From Flavobacterium saliperosum (lineage in GTDB: Bacteria; Bacteroidota; Bacteroidia; Flavobacteriales; Flavobacteriaceae): DNA of 64,000 nucleotides. The notes under the pieces are model-generated. The model was not told where the DNA came from. It did not search any database and saw only the letters and a list, made by a program, of their open reading frames with translations. Both the position numbers and the translations under genes were made by a program. Location of the stretch: the NCBI RefSeq assembly GCF_900100625.1, contig NZ_FMTY01000001.1:248001-312000 (forward strand), read 5' to 3'. Positions 24,398-33,300 of the stretch are shown here, in pieces; within the stretch, counting starts at the first letter, position 1, and every line of letters begins with the position of its first letter.

Positions 24398-24751
24398 ATG
24401 AAAAAAATAATTGCGCTATTCGTTTTCTTTTTTGCTTTTTCAATAAATGCGGCTGCTCAGGATAACAAGGCAGAAATCGACAGAAACGCCAAGAAAGACC
24501 TTGAGGCTCTAATTGGAATTGTAAAACTTGACAGCGACATGGAAAAATCCATCTACAAACTTTTGGTAAAAAAACACGAAGGAATGCTGTCGCCAAACGC
24601 AACAGATGCTTCCAAAAGAGACATCAGCTCAGTTATCGAAGCAAAATTAAGAGCAACGCTTACCGCAGAGCAAACAACACTATTGGAAAAAAACAGAACC
24701 GTATTGACACAATTGGTTTCTGCAGCACCGGTAATTTCCGAAAAAAAATAA
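24398..24751 (+). CDS. Small secreted helical protein of unknown function
   Basis: The 117-residue protein has a signal peptide (MKKIIALFVFFFAFSINAAAQ) and a helical mature part with regularly spaced Leu and Lys (DLEALIGIVKLDSDMEKSIY; AKLRATLTAEQTTLLEKN). The segment LTAEQ echoes the Spy-like LTxxQ motif of the gene upstream, so it may be a distant relative. No function can be given. It has its own good promoter and ends at a bidirectional terminator shared with hemL. Confidence 0.65.
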   Translation: MKKIIALFVFFFAFSINAAAQDNKAEIDRNAKKDLEALIGIVKLDSDMEKSIYKLLVKKHEGMLSPNATDASKRDISSVIEAKLRATLTAEQTTLLEKNRTVLTQLVSAAPVISEKK

Positions 24752-24769
24752 TACCTTTTTGATACAATA

Positions 24770-24800
24770 AAAAAACGCCCTGTTAAACAGGGCGTTTTTT
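24770..24800. terminator. Bidirectional terminator (24398 gene / hemL)
   Basis: AAAAAACGCCCTGT and ACAGGGCGTTTTTT form a near-perfect symmetrical hairpin between convergent genes. Confidence 0.88.
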
Positions 24801-24804
24801 TTAT

Positions 24805-26091
24805 TTATAATTCTTTGGTTACCTTATCAATTGCATTAATGGTAAAATCTAAATCATCATATGTTAATGCGTCTGTAATAAACCAGGTCTCGTAGGCAGA
24901 TGGGGCAATATAAACCCCTTCGCGAAGCAATCCATGGAAGAATCTCTTGAAATTTTCGTTATCCCCCTTACCGGCCGACTGAAAATCAGTTACCGGATTG
25001 GAATCAAAATGCACTGAAATCATCGATCCGACACGGTTAACAGTAAACGCAATGTTGTTGGCAAGAAGTTTTTCGCGTATCCCTTTTTCCAGATAGGCAG
25101 TTTTCTCATCCAAACGCTGAAACAATTGTGCATCATTATTAATTTCCTGCAACATCGCCAATCCGGCCGCCATCGCCAACGGGTTTCCGGATAAAGTACC
25201 CGCCTGATAAACCGGACCAACCGGCGCAAGATAATTCATGATTTCATTTCGGGCAGCAAAAGCACCAACGGGTAAACCGCCACCAATGACTTTTCCAAAA
25301 CAAATAATATCGGCTTTTATATTGTACAATTCCTGCGCCCCACCTTTAGCGAGACGAAACCCCGTCATTACTTCGTCAAAGATAAGCAAGGTGTTGTTTT
25401 CGTCGCAAAGCTGTCTTAAACCTTCTAAAAATCCTTTCTGAGGCGGAATACACCCCATATTACCAGCAACAGGTTCAATGATTATGGCTGATATTTCATT
25501 TTTATTGGCTTCAAACAATGCTTTCACATTATCCAAATCATTGTAACGCGCCAAAAGTGTGTCTTTTGCAGTACCGGATGTAACTCCTGGACTATTAGGA
25601 ACCCCAAACGTACTTAACCCGCTTCCTGCCGCTATTAGAAACGAGTCGGAATGGCCGTGATAACATCCCGAAAATTTAATGATCTTGTCCCGGTTCGTAA
25701 AGCCACGCGCAAGACGTATGGCGCTCATGCAAGCCTCCGTGCCCGAATTCACAAATCGGATTTTATCGATATTCGGAACCATGGCAACCGCCAGAGCTGC
25801 AATTTCGGTTTCCAAAGCTGTTGGCATTCCGAAAGAAGTACCTTTCTTAGCTTTTTCAATTACGGCAGACACAACAGGTTCGTAGGCGTGCCCTAAAAGC
25901 ATCGGACCCCAGGAATTAATGTAATCAATCAGACGGTTTCCGTCCTCGTCATACAGATAGGCGCCTTTGGCTTCTTTGACAAATATTGGCGTCCCTCCCA
26001 CTGCTTTAAATGCTCTCACAGGTGAATTCACACCACCCGGTATTACTTTTGCAGCTTCCACGAAAAGTTCACTGCTTCTTTGATATAACAT
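24805..26091 (-). CDS. hemL: Glutamate-1-semialdehyde 2,1-aminomutase
   Basis: The 428-residue protein is full length: [17 protein letters not shown] near the start, [25 protein letters not shown] and [16 protein letters not shown], whose Lys267 should bind PLP. It converts glutamate-1-semialdehyde to 5-aminolevulinate in haem synthesis. Its ATG overlaps the stop of the glucosaminidase gene (TAATG), so translation is probably coupled. It is the last gene of a three-gene unit. Confidence 0.96.
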   Translation of the reverse strand: MLYQRSSELFVEAAKVIPGGVNSPVRAFKAVGGTPIFVKEAKGAYLYDEDGNRLIDYINSWGPMLLGHAYEPVVSAVIEKAKKGTSFGMPTALETEIAALAVAMVPNIDKIRFVNSGTEACMSAIRLARGFTNRDKIIKFSGCYHGHSDSFLIAAGSGLSTFGVPNSPGVTSGTAKDTLLARYNDLDNVKALFEANKNEISAIIIEPVAGNMGCIPPQKGFLEGLRQLCDENNTLLIFDEVMTGFRLAKGGAQELYNIKADIICFGKVIGGGLPVGAFAARNEIMNYLAPVGPVYQAGTLSGNPLAMAAGLAMLQEINNDAQLFQRLDEKTAYLEKGIREKLLANNIAFTVNRVGSMISVHFDSNPVTDFQSAGKGDNENFKRFFHGLLREGVYIAPSAYETWFITDALTYDDLDFTINAIDKVTKEL

Positions 26092-26945
26092 TATGATTTT
26101 ATTTTTATTATTTGACCTACGGAAATGGCATTATCGGGAAGGTTATTGATTTGCATCAGTTCCGCAACCGAAAGATTAAACTTTTTGGAAATGGAATATA
26201 ACGTATCCCCTTGGGAAACACGATACGATTTTGCATCCAAAGGAATGTCAGAAACTTTCGCAATGGGCTTATAATTCCCTTCCAGCACTTCAGCATCGTA
26301 TTTATACAATTCGTAGCGCTCAATTAAACCGATCAATTTGTCCGGATACTTTACATCAGTAGCATAACCGGCAGACCGTAACCCTTTGGCCCAAGAAATG
26401 TAATCGCCTTTATCCAGTTTAAATAGCGCAGCATAGCGACTGCGTGAAGTCAAAAACAAGGAATGATCGCGATAGGATTCCGAAGGCAGTTCGTATTTAC
26501 GAAAACATTCCTGTTCGGCATCATCATCATGGCGTACGCTATCTCCATTCCAACCGGTGTGGCATTTGATTCCGAAATGGTTGTTGGCTTTTTGCGCCAA
26601 GACTCCGGTACCCGCACCTGATTCCAGGATCCCTTGCGCCAACGTTATACTGGACGGAATGCCATGCTTCCGCATGTTCTCTTTTGCCGTTTCTTTATAC
26701 TGCGAAATATAATTATTTACCACTTCCGTGGTTACCGCTATTTTAGAGGTAGCTTCAAGCACTTCCGATTTTGTCTGGGTTGGCTTTTCGGGGGTATGCT
26801 GCTTGACCGCTGCCATTGGCCTTTTTTTAACCACAGCAGCTTTAGGCTTATTGGATTTCACAGACGCTGTTCTGACTTTAGAACTCGAACCGCAGCTGTA
26901 AATAAACAGCGCTAACAGAAAAATAATAATTCTCTTCAACATCAT
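26091..26945 (-). CDS. Glucosaminidase-domain lipoprotein with C-terminal LysM
   Basis: The 284-residue protein has a lipoprotein signal ([11 protein letters not shown], lipid Cys near residue 18), a Lys-rich linker, a FlgJ/LytG-type glucosaminidase domain (about residues 85-220: [20 protein letters not shown] with the likely catalytic Glu, [32 protein letters not shown]) and one LysM domain (about 240-284, [19 protein letters not shown]). It should cleave or bind peptidoglycan in the periplasm. Two adjacent ATGs (26945, 26942) both fit. Its start overlaps the stop of the upstream PLP-enzyme gene by 4 nt and its stop overlaps the hemL start by 1 nt. Confidence 0.88.
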   Translation of the reverse strand: MMLKRIIIFLLALFIYSCGSSSKVRTASVKSNKPKAAVVKKRPMAAVKQHTPEKPTQTKSEVLEATSKIAVTTEVVNNYISQYKETAKENMRKHGIPSSITLAQGILESGAGTGVLAQKANNHFGIKCHTGWNGDSVRHDDDAEQECFRKYELPSESYRDHSLFLTSRSRYAALFKLDKGDYISWAKGLRSAGYATDVKYPDKLIGLIERYELYKYDAEVLEGNYKPIAKVSDIPLDAKSYRVSQGDTLYSISKKFNLSVAELMQINNLPDNAISVGQIIKIKS

Positions 26946-27844
26946 ATATAATTTAACAATGGTAACCGTTTCTTTTTCAAAAGAAGATTCATCCCCTGAA
27001 CTCCCTGCAGACCTCCGGTATGGATGGCCAAAATCCTGGAACCTGGAGGTAAATTCCCCTTTTGTATCAGATCATGAATTCCAAACATCATTTTTCCCGT
27101 ATATACCGGATCCAGAGGGATATTGGTTGTCTCATAAAACTCATTTAAAAAACGGATCAGCTCCTCATTTATTTTACCATACCCTCCAAAATGATAATCA
27201 GAAATCAATTCCCAATTGGTATTTTTTACAAAACTACGAATATCATCGGACAAAAACGAACCCTTTAACGCAGGAAATCCAAGCACTTTCTGATTCCCGC
27301 TTGCCGAATTAATTATCCCCGACAAGGTTCCGCCTGTACCTACGGCACAACAAACGTGCGTAAAATCGACATCGTCATTTGTTAAAATTTCAGCACATCC
27401 TTTTATAGCCAATGCATTCGTTCCTCCTTCGGGTAAAAAATAAAAATCATGATACTCCTCCCGCAAACACTTTAGAAATTCCAAAGAATCTTTTTTTCTG
27501 AATTGCTCTCTTGATACAAAAACAAACTTCATGCCGTTTTTCTGGGCAGACAGCAAAGTCGGGTTATCGGAAATTCTGTCAGACAACTCCTCGCCCCTTA
27601 TAACGCCAACCGTTTCAAAACCATATTTTTTTCCTGCGGCCGCAACCGCAGCAATATGATTGGAAAAAGCGCCGCCGAAAGTCAGCAGTTTGGAATACCC
27701 TTCCGATTGCGCTTCAACAAGATTGTATTTCAGCTTGCGGAATTTGTTCCCGGAAATTTCCGGATGAAGCAAATCTTCCCGTTTTATAAAAAGGGAAATA
27801 TTTTGGGAATTGGCTAATTTGATTTCCTGATTAAACGAATCCAT
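26942..27844 (-). CDS. D-cysteine desulfhydrase / ACC deaminase family PLP enzyme
   Basis: The 300-residue protein is a fold-type II PLP enzyme with SGNKFRKLKYN (PLP Lys near residue 34), TFGGAFSNHIAAVAAAGKKY, YFLPEGGTNALAIKGC and AVGTGGTLSG. The order matches the ACC deaminase/D-cysteine desulfhydrase family; many bacterial members act on D-cysteine, but the substrate cannot be decided from sequence. Family members are usually 320-340 residues, so this is a slightly short form. It heads the operon with the glucosaminidase and hemL genes, and its -7 box lies so close to the ATG that the message may be leaderless. Confidence 0.85.
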   Translation of the reverse strand: MDSFNQEIKLANSQNISLFIKREDLLHPEISGNKFRKLKYNLVEAQSEGYSKLLTFGGAFSNHIAAVAAAGKKYGFETVGVIRGEELSDRISDNPTLLSAQKNGMKFVFVSREQFRKKDSLEFLKCLREEYHDFYFLPEGGTNALAIKGCAEILTNDDVDFTHVCCAVGTGGTLSGIINSASGNQKVLGFPALKGSFLSDDIRSFVKNTNWELISDYHFGGYGKINEELIRFLNEFYETTNIPLDPVYTGKMMFGIHDLIQKGNLPPGSRILAIHTGGLQGVQGMNLLLKKKRLPLLNYI

Positions 27845-27848
27845 GCAT

Positions 27849-27881
27849 CAAAGATAAAAATATAACAACAAAAAAGTGCAA
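27849..27881 (-). promoter_or_regulatory. Promoter of the PLP-enzyme/glucosaminidase/hemL operon
   Basis: On the reverse strand TTG (27881-27879), 22 bp and TATCTTTG (27856-27849). The last base of the -7 box is 5 nt from the ATG, predicting a leaderless or near-leaderless transcript. It overlaps the terminator hairpin at 27873-27899. Confidence 0.45.
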
Positions 27882-27899
27882 CCTTTTGAGTTGCACTTT
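27873..27899 (-). terminator. Terminator of the 27921 T9SS gene
   Basis: AAAGTGCAAC and GTTGCACTTT pair perfectly over a 7-nt loop and are followed by T residues on the reverse strand. Confidence 0.8.
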
Positions 27900-27920
27900 A
27901 TATTCATTGCGTGATGTATC

Positions 27921-29738
27921 TTAATGTTTCACAATAACTTTCTTACCCATTTCCTGGTTAGTGTTTGTATTCACTCTAACGATATAAATACCATCACTCA
28001 AGTTAGAAGTCGGGAAAGTATATTCTGAATTGGCTCCTAAATTATTTTTAGTGAAAATAAGTTTTCCGGCAACATCGTACAAAGTACAAGATTTTAAATC
28101 CATCATTTGAGGATTAGAAATCGTTAGGCTATTGGTACTGTTGTTTTGATAAACGGTCAAACTTTCACCAAGAACATTTTCGTCAGTTGATAAGGCAGCA
28201 TCCTTGAATGTTATTTCAAATCGATCATTAACCACACCTACAGGCAAGGTTATTTCGAAGAAATTATTTTTGATATCATGATACACTCCGGTTTGTTTGT
28301 CAAACAAATAAACGTTTTCAGCATCTGTAAAGTTAATAGTATTTCCAACTGTCACTTTAAAAGTAGTTTGTGATGCCGCTTTAAAAGCAAACGGTATTCT
28401 CTTGTTGATATCAAAAGGCAAGGTGGAAATCACGAACTGATTGGTAGCATCAAGAGGAAAATAAGCATCATTCGGTAAATTGTATTCCGGTGCTTTAGCA
28501 TCCATTCCTAAATCAAAACCATCGGTTGCCTGACCGTTAAAAGCCAAAGCTACTTCTCTTGAATACTGATTATTCAAAACGGTATGTATTTTAATCTGAG
28601 GCAATTCTTTGTTGGAATACTGCGTGTAATCTACTCCGGCAACATTTTGAATATCTCCCCAAGTATCACCATTAACTTCATTTCCGATTCTTTCAAATTG
28701 AGAATTGTTAAGCACACCTTCTTTAACAAAAACACGGTAAGCGTTTTTCATTTGAGCCGAACCTACAGCCGTACCTTCTATTTTGAAGCCCTGACCTATT
28801 GGAGTAAACATTCTCTTATATGTACTTCCGGTTGAAACCCCAGCAGTATTTAATGTACCATCATTATTATAGGTATTCCATGTTGCCGCCGTGTAAGTTC
28901 CCGGAGAAAAATCCCCATTATTAGCAATATACGTTCCATAACCTCCTTGGTAAGCAGCCAAAAAATGAGAATCCACAGCATCATTATGTTCCCAAAAATA
29001 AGCCGTGCCATTCATCACCGCAAGATTAGCAGGGTCTCTTAAAAAGAGATTAAGATTAATGGCAGACGGATATGGATTTCCGGTTAGAGTTCTCATCGCC
29101 GGAGCTACATTGATTGAAATAGTCCCATCGTTGGGTTTTCCTCTAAAATCATAACGTTGATTAGCACCCGGGTTATTCGCACTGGTGCCATCTGTTCCTT
29201 TCATGGTAAATCCTTCACCCGCATTAATGGTATTGGCATTCCCCACATACACCCAATTCGCATAAGTATTAGAAGTAATAAACTTATAGATCCAACGGTT
29301 GGAAATTGTTAAAGGAGAAGCTGTTCCGTTAAGTGCAGCAGTTAAAACCGGATCATTAGCTGTAGTTAAACCGGTAATATCTTTCAGTTGAGCAACCCCA
29401 AAAGGATTGTTCACTGCTGTTGCAGACAATACATTACCTACAGGAGAACACCAATAATTGTAATCAAATCCGTCAGCAGTACCTTCCTGATATACAGAAA
29501 GATTACCAACACCTTTATTAACCCCTGAAGCCGTTGTGCCTTGAAGCAATTGTGCTTCATCTCTTAAGTACATGTTACTTGTAGCCGAATTCAACTCAAG
29601 ATCGCCCTTAACAAACAATTGCTCGTTCTTGACAAACACATAACTGTTAGGACTAACATACATTTGAGCAATAAGCTCCTGCTGATTAAACATTGTCACT
29701 GCCAGCAACACTGTTCCTTTGAGTAGATTTAACTTCAT
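27921..29738 (-). CDS. T9SS type A sorting-domain secreted protein
   Basis: The start MKLNLLKGTVLLAVTMFN gives 605 residues (ATG two codons earlier, at 29744, is also possible). A signal peptide ends near LIAQ. The body contains a module shared with the two giant proteins downstream in the window: YNYWCSPVGN (about 125-135), LTGNPYPSAINLNLFL and GTAYFWEHND. The last 80 residues (NSLTISNPQMMDLKSCTLYD, GIYIVRVNTN, KKVIVKH) are a T9SS type A sorting domain. The protein should therefore be exported across the outer membrane and attached or released; biochemical role unknown. It has a candidate promoter and a terminator and is monocistronic. Confidence 0.85.
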   Translation of the reverse strand: MKLNLLKGTVLLAVTMFNQQELIAQMYVSPNSYVFVKNEQLFVKGDLELNSATSNMYLRDEAQLLQGTTASGVNKGVGNLSVYQEGTADGFDYNYWCSPVGNVLSATAVNNPFGVAQLKDITGLTTANDPVLTAALNGTASPLTISNRWIYKFITSNTYANWVYVGNANTINAGEGFTMKGTDGTSANNPGANQRYDFRGKPNDGTISINVAPAMRTLTGNPYPSAINLNLFLRDPANLAVMNGTAYFWEHNDAVDSHFLAAYQGGYGTYIANNGDFSPGTYTAATWNTYNNDGTLNTAGVSTGSTYKRMFTPIGQGFKIEGTAVGSAQMKNAYRVFVKEGVLNNSQFERIGNEVNGDTWGDIQNVAGVDYTQYSNKELPQIKIHTVLNNQYSREVALAFNGQATDGFDLGMDAKAPEYNLPNDAYFPLDATNQFVISTLPFDINKRIPFAFKAASQTTFKVTVGNTINFTDAENVYLFDKQTGVYHDIKNNFFEITLPVGVVNDRFEITFKDAALSTDENVLGESLTVYQNNSTNSLTISNPQMMDLKSCTLYDVAGKLIFTKNNLGANSEYTFPTSNLSDGIYIVRVNTNTNQEMGKKVIVKH

Positions 29739-29774
29739 AAGCATTAAGGTATTATCTTTAAAATATAGATTTAA

Positions 29775-29782
29775 CAAATATA
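29775..29782 (-). promoter_or_regulatory. Candidate -7 element for the 27921 gene
   Basis: The reverse strand reads TATATTTG. A TTTG lies 16 bp upstream, slightly closer than usual. Leader about 35 nt. Confidence 0.4.
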
Positions 29783-30303
29783 AATTATTTTTGTTTAACA
29801 AAAAAATTTTTGTTTTTAATTCGGTTAAAAACAAATAAATCCGACGAAAAACAATTCAAACAAAAGAACATCGGCTTAACGATATAAAAACAACGGTTTC
29901 ATATTAAAACAATTAACTTTTAAAACCGCATCTTTAACAATTAGATGCAGTACAAAAAAAAAACTACCGTCCAGTAAGATTATTCAACAAATATAATCGC
30001 AAAATTGTAAGTATTTATATCTTTAAAAAGTTATAAAAAACAAAATAAACTTTTTTTTTGTTATATTTTCATCTTAATACTAAACCCCGAAAGTTCTCTT
30101 AAGAATTAAAATGCACACATAAAATCTTTGCAACATCCCAAAAACAAAGAAAAAAACAAAATAAACAAAAATCAAAACAACAATATCTCTAAAAAAAAGT
30201 GCTTTATGAGAAAAAAAATCAAAAAAACACGCAACCCATCCTTAAAACAGTTTTTTTTTTAACATTTTTTTTATAGATTTACTATTCTGATAAATACAAT
30301 TAT
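29783..30303. other. Long AT-rich divergent intergenic region
   Basis: About 520 nt of very AT-rich sequence with many A and T runs between two divergent T9SS cargo genes. I find no tRNA, no credible small gene and no consensus promoter close to the 30304 start. It probably holds the regulation of one or both secreted proteins and a long leader for the plus-strand gene. Confidence 0.5.
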
Positions 30304-33300
30304 ATGATGAAGAATTACCCCAATGACATGATTTTATTACGAAACTGTTTTCAGAAAATAACAACCCTTATTTTGTTATTCTTAATAAACCATTTTTCGT
30401 ATGCACAAACTAATGTTTTTCCGGTTACAGACGGAGCATTTGAAACAGGAACTACCTTTGCTGCTAACGGATGGAGCGCCGTTAACGGAAGCAATACAGC
30501 TAGAGTTTGGCAAGTAGGAACAGGACAAGTCGGCTATAATGGTGCTCGCTCTGCCTTTATAGGAAGCAGCGCCACTACAATAACAGGCACACAAGCCAGG
30601 CTGGTTCACTTTTACAGGTCGATAACCATCCCCGCCGGAGCAACCAACATACAGCTTTCTTTTACTTATAAACAAGCTATTTCTGATTATGCATCAGGAA
30701 CATATTATGATTACATAGCGGCTTATACCGATGGCGCTGCGCCAACAGCAGGAACCTTACCCCCTGTCGGATCGAGGGTTTTCGGACCATATCCAAATGC
30801 TAACATCACAACATACACAGCTCAAAATGTTACACTATCCAACACGTTAGCAGGAACAACCACAAATTTAATTTTCACGTTTGAATGTGACAATCAAAAC
30901 CCACATGGTTATGGCGCCGTAGACGACATTATTCTAACATACACTCCAGCACCAGTACCAACCATCACCAGTCTTGGCACGACTAGCGGATGTGTTGGAG
31001 ATTCTATAACCATAAACGGCACAGGACTAACAGGAGCGACTGCTGCGAATGTTAAAATCGGAGGTACTGCTGTTACATCCATCACTTCCAATACAGGAAC
31101 ACAAATCATTGCAGTCATCGGAGCCGGAACTACCGGAACGGTAGAGGTTACAACTCCGGGAGGAAGCGCGACCTCAGCAGCCACCTTTACCGTAAACCCA
31201 TTACCTGCTAATCCAGGAAACCCTACAAGCAACTCACCGCAATGCTTTGCATCCGGCGTTACATTAACCAGAGTAGGGGCGCCTCCAGCTGGTGTAACCT
31301 GGTTTTGGCAAACAACCGCTTTAGGAACTTCAACAGCCAACAGCGGAAACACGTATAACGTAACGACCTCAGGCACATATTACATTCGTGCTCAAAACAA
31401 CACAACAGGATGTTGGAGTTCCGGTTTTGGCAGTACCACAGTCACGGTCAACAACATCCCCGCAATAACAACCAACCCTGCGAATTCAAGCATAACTGTT
31501 GGCTCCAACACTTCATTCACTGTAGTCGCTTCAAACACTCCGACAAGTTATGTTTGGGAAGTAAGTACTAATGGTGGCGGTTCGTGGTCAACCGTTACTA
31601 ATGGAGGGGTTTATAGCGGCGCAACAACTGCCACATTAACTATAACAGCTGCCCCAATCGGAATGGACGGCTATCAGTATAGAGCAAGAGCCACAAACGC
31701 CTGCGGATCTTCAGCAAACTCAACTACAGCTACGTTAAACATAACATTAGCATATTGCACACCTTCATTCACAACCATTGTTGAACCCATCAGCAACGTT
31801 AACTTCAACACTATCAACAACAATTCCGCCAATACTTGTGGAGCCGGAACCAGCTACGAAAACTTCACTGCCGTATCTACCAATGCCTTCAGAGGGTTTA
31901 CGTACACCCTGTCTGTAACAAGTAACACTTGTGGAAACTGGACTGATTATGTGTATGCCTACTTTGACTGGAACAGAGATGGTGATTTCGCAGATGCCGG
32001 AGAATCATACAATTTAGGAACAATTAACAATACAACTGCCGGAGTATTGACACAATCTATCTCAATTCCAATGGGAGCTTCTTTAGGCGCTACCAGAATG
32101 AGAATCATAAAAAATTTCGCCTCCGCACCTACCGACCCTTGTAGAACTGGAGCCGGATACGGACAGGCTGAAGATTACACCGTTAACATAATTGCTCCTC
32201 CTGCCTGTACTACCCCAACAGCCCAACCTACAGCAATGAGTTTAACTCCGGCGGGAACATCAATTGCAGGAAGTTTTACCGCTGCGTCACCCGCATCAGA
32301 CAGCTATTTGGTTGTTGTAAGTACTTTTGCAACCCCACCCGCTTCCCCTCCGGTGAACGGAACAACTTATGCAATAGGAAGTTCAGTAAGTTCCGGATAT
32401 ATTGTTGTTGACAATGACAGCAACACTTCCTTCACAGCTGGAGGATTAGCCAACAATACTACGTACTACTTTTATATCTATTCGTTCAATGGATTATGCA
32501 CGGGCGGTCCTTTATATTACACTACAGGTCCATTAACCGGAAATGCAACAACTACGGCGGTTGTACCTACTTACTGTACGCCGTCTTCCACAAACAATAA
32601 TGTGTACATTTCAAGTATGCGCTCCGTAGGAACCATAATCGATGCAAGTAACGGACCTACAGGTTATTCTGCGGGAGGGTATGCCAATTATACAGGCACT
32701 ACAATTGCAACCCAAATTCCGGGTGGCGGTATCAATATGGAAATTATTGTTTCCGGAAGTTACCAAAGTGGGCCATGTAATACAACATCCCAATTTATCA
32801 AAACTTGGGTTGACTGGAATAAGGACGGTGATTTTGACGATGCCGGAGAGCAGGTTTATGTATCCGGAACCGATCTTGCACCTGTAGCGACTGCTTTGGA
32901 TAACATTTACGGCTTTGTCGTACCAGCAGGAACCTTCCCTGGAAATTACAGAATGCGTATTAGAACCAGAGCCTATTGCGACAGCGGAACAGTAACACCG
33001 TGCGGCTCACACACAACAGGTGAAACGGAAGATTACACTATTACAATTGTTGAAGACTGTCCATCCAAAATAACAAGCGTTACCGGAGGCTCAGCTTGCG
33101 GACCAACTAACACAGTTACCTTAAATGCTACAAAAACCGCATCGGCAACCGGCTTTAGATGGTATACTACCTTATCTGGCGGCGCCCCAATAGCAACCAC
33201 AGCAGCAGGCACCTGGACAACCCCTTCCATTGGCGTAACAACAACCTATTACGTTACGGCATACGATGGTGTTTGTGAAACCATACACAGAACCCCAGTT

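Noticed and set aside
29783..30303. Small genes or riboswitch in the large AT-rich gap
   Set aside because: Reading frames are short, unstructured and unsupported, and no conserved riboswitch-like core could be recognised.
30909..31376. 155-codon minus-strand frame inside the 1868-residue gene
   Set aside because: A Val/Pro-rich shadow of Thr/Gly-rich coding sequence, one of several antisense frames in the two giant genes.
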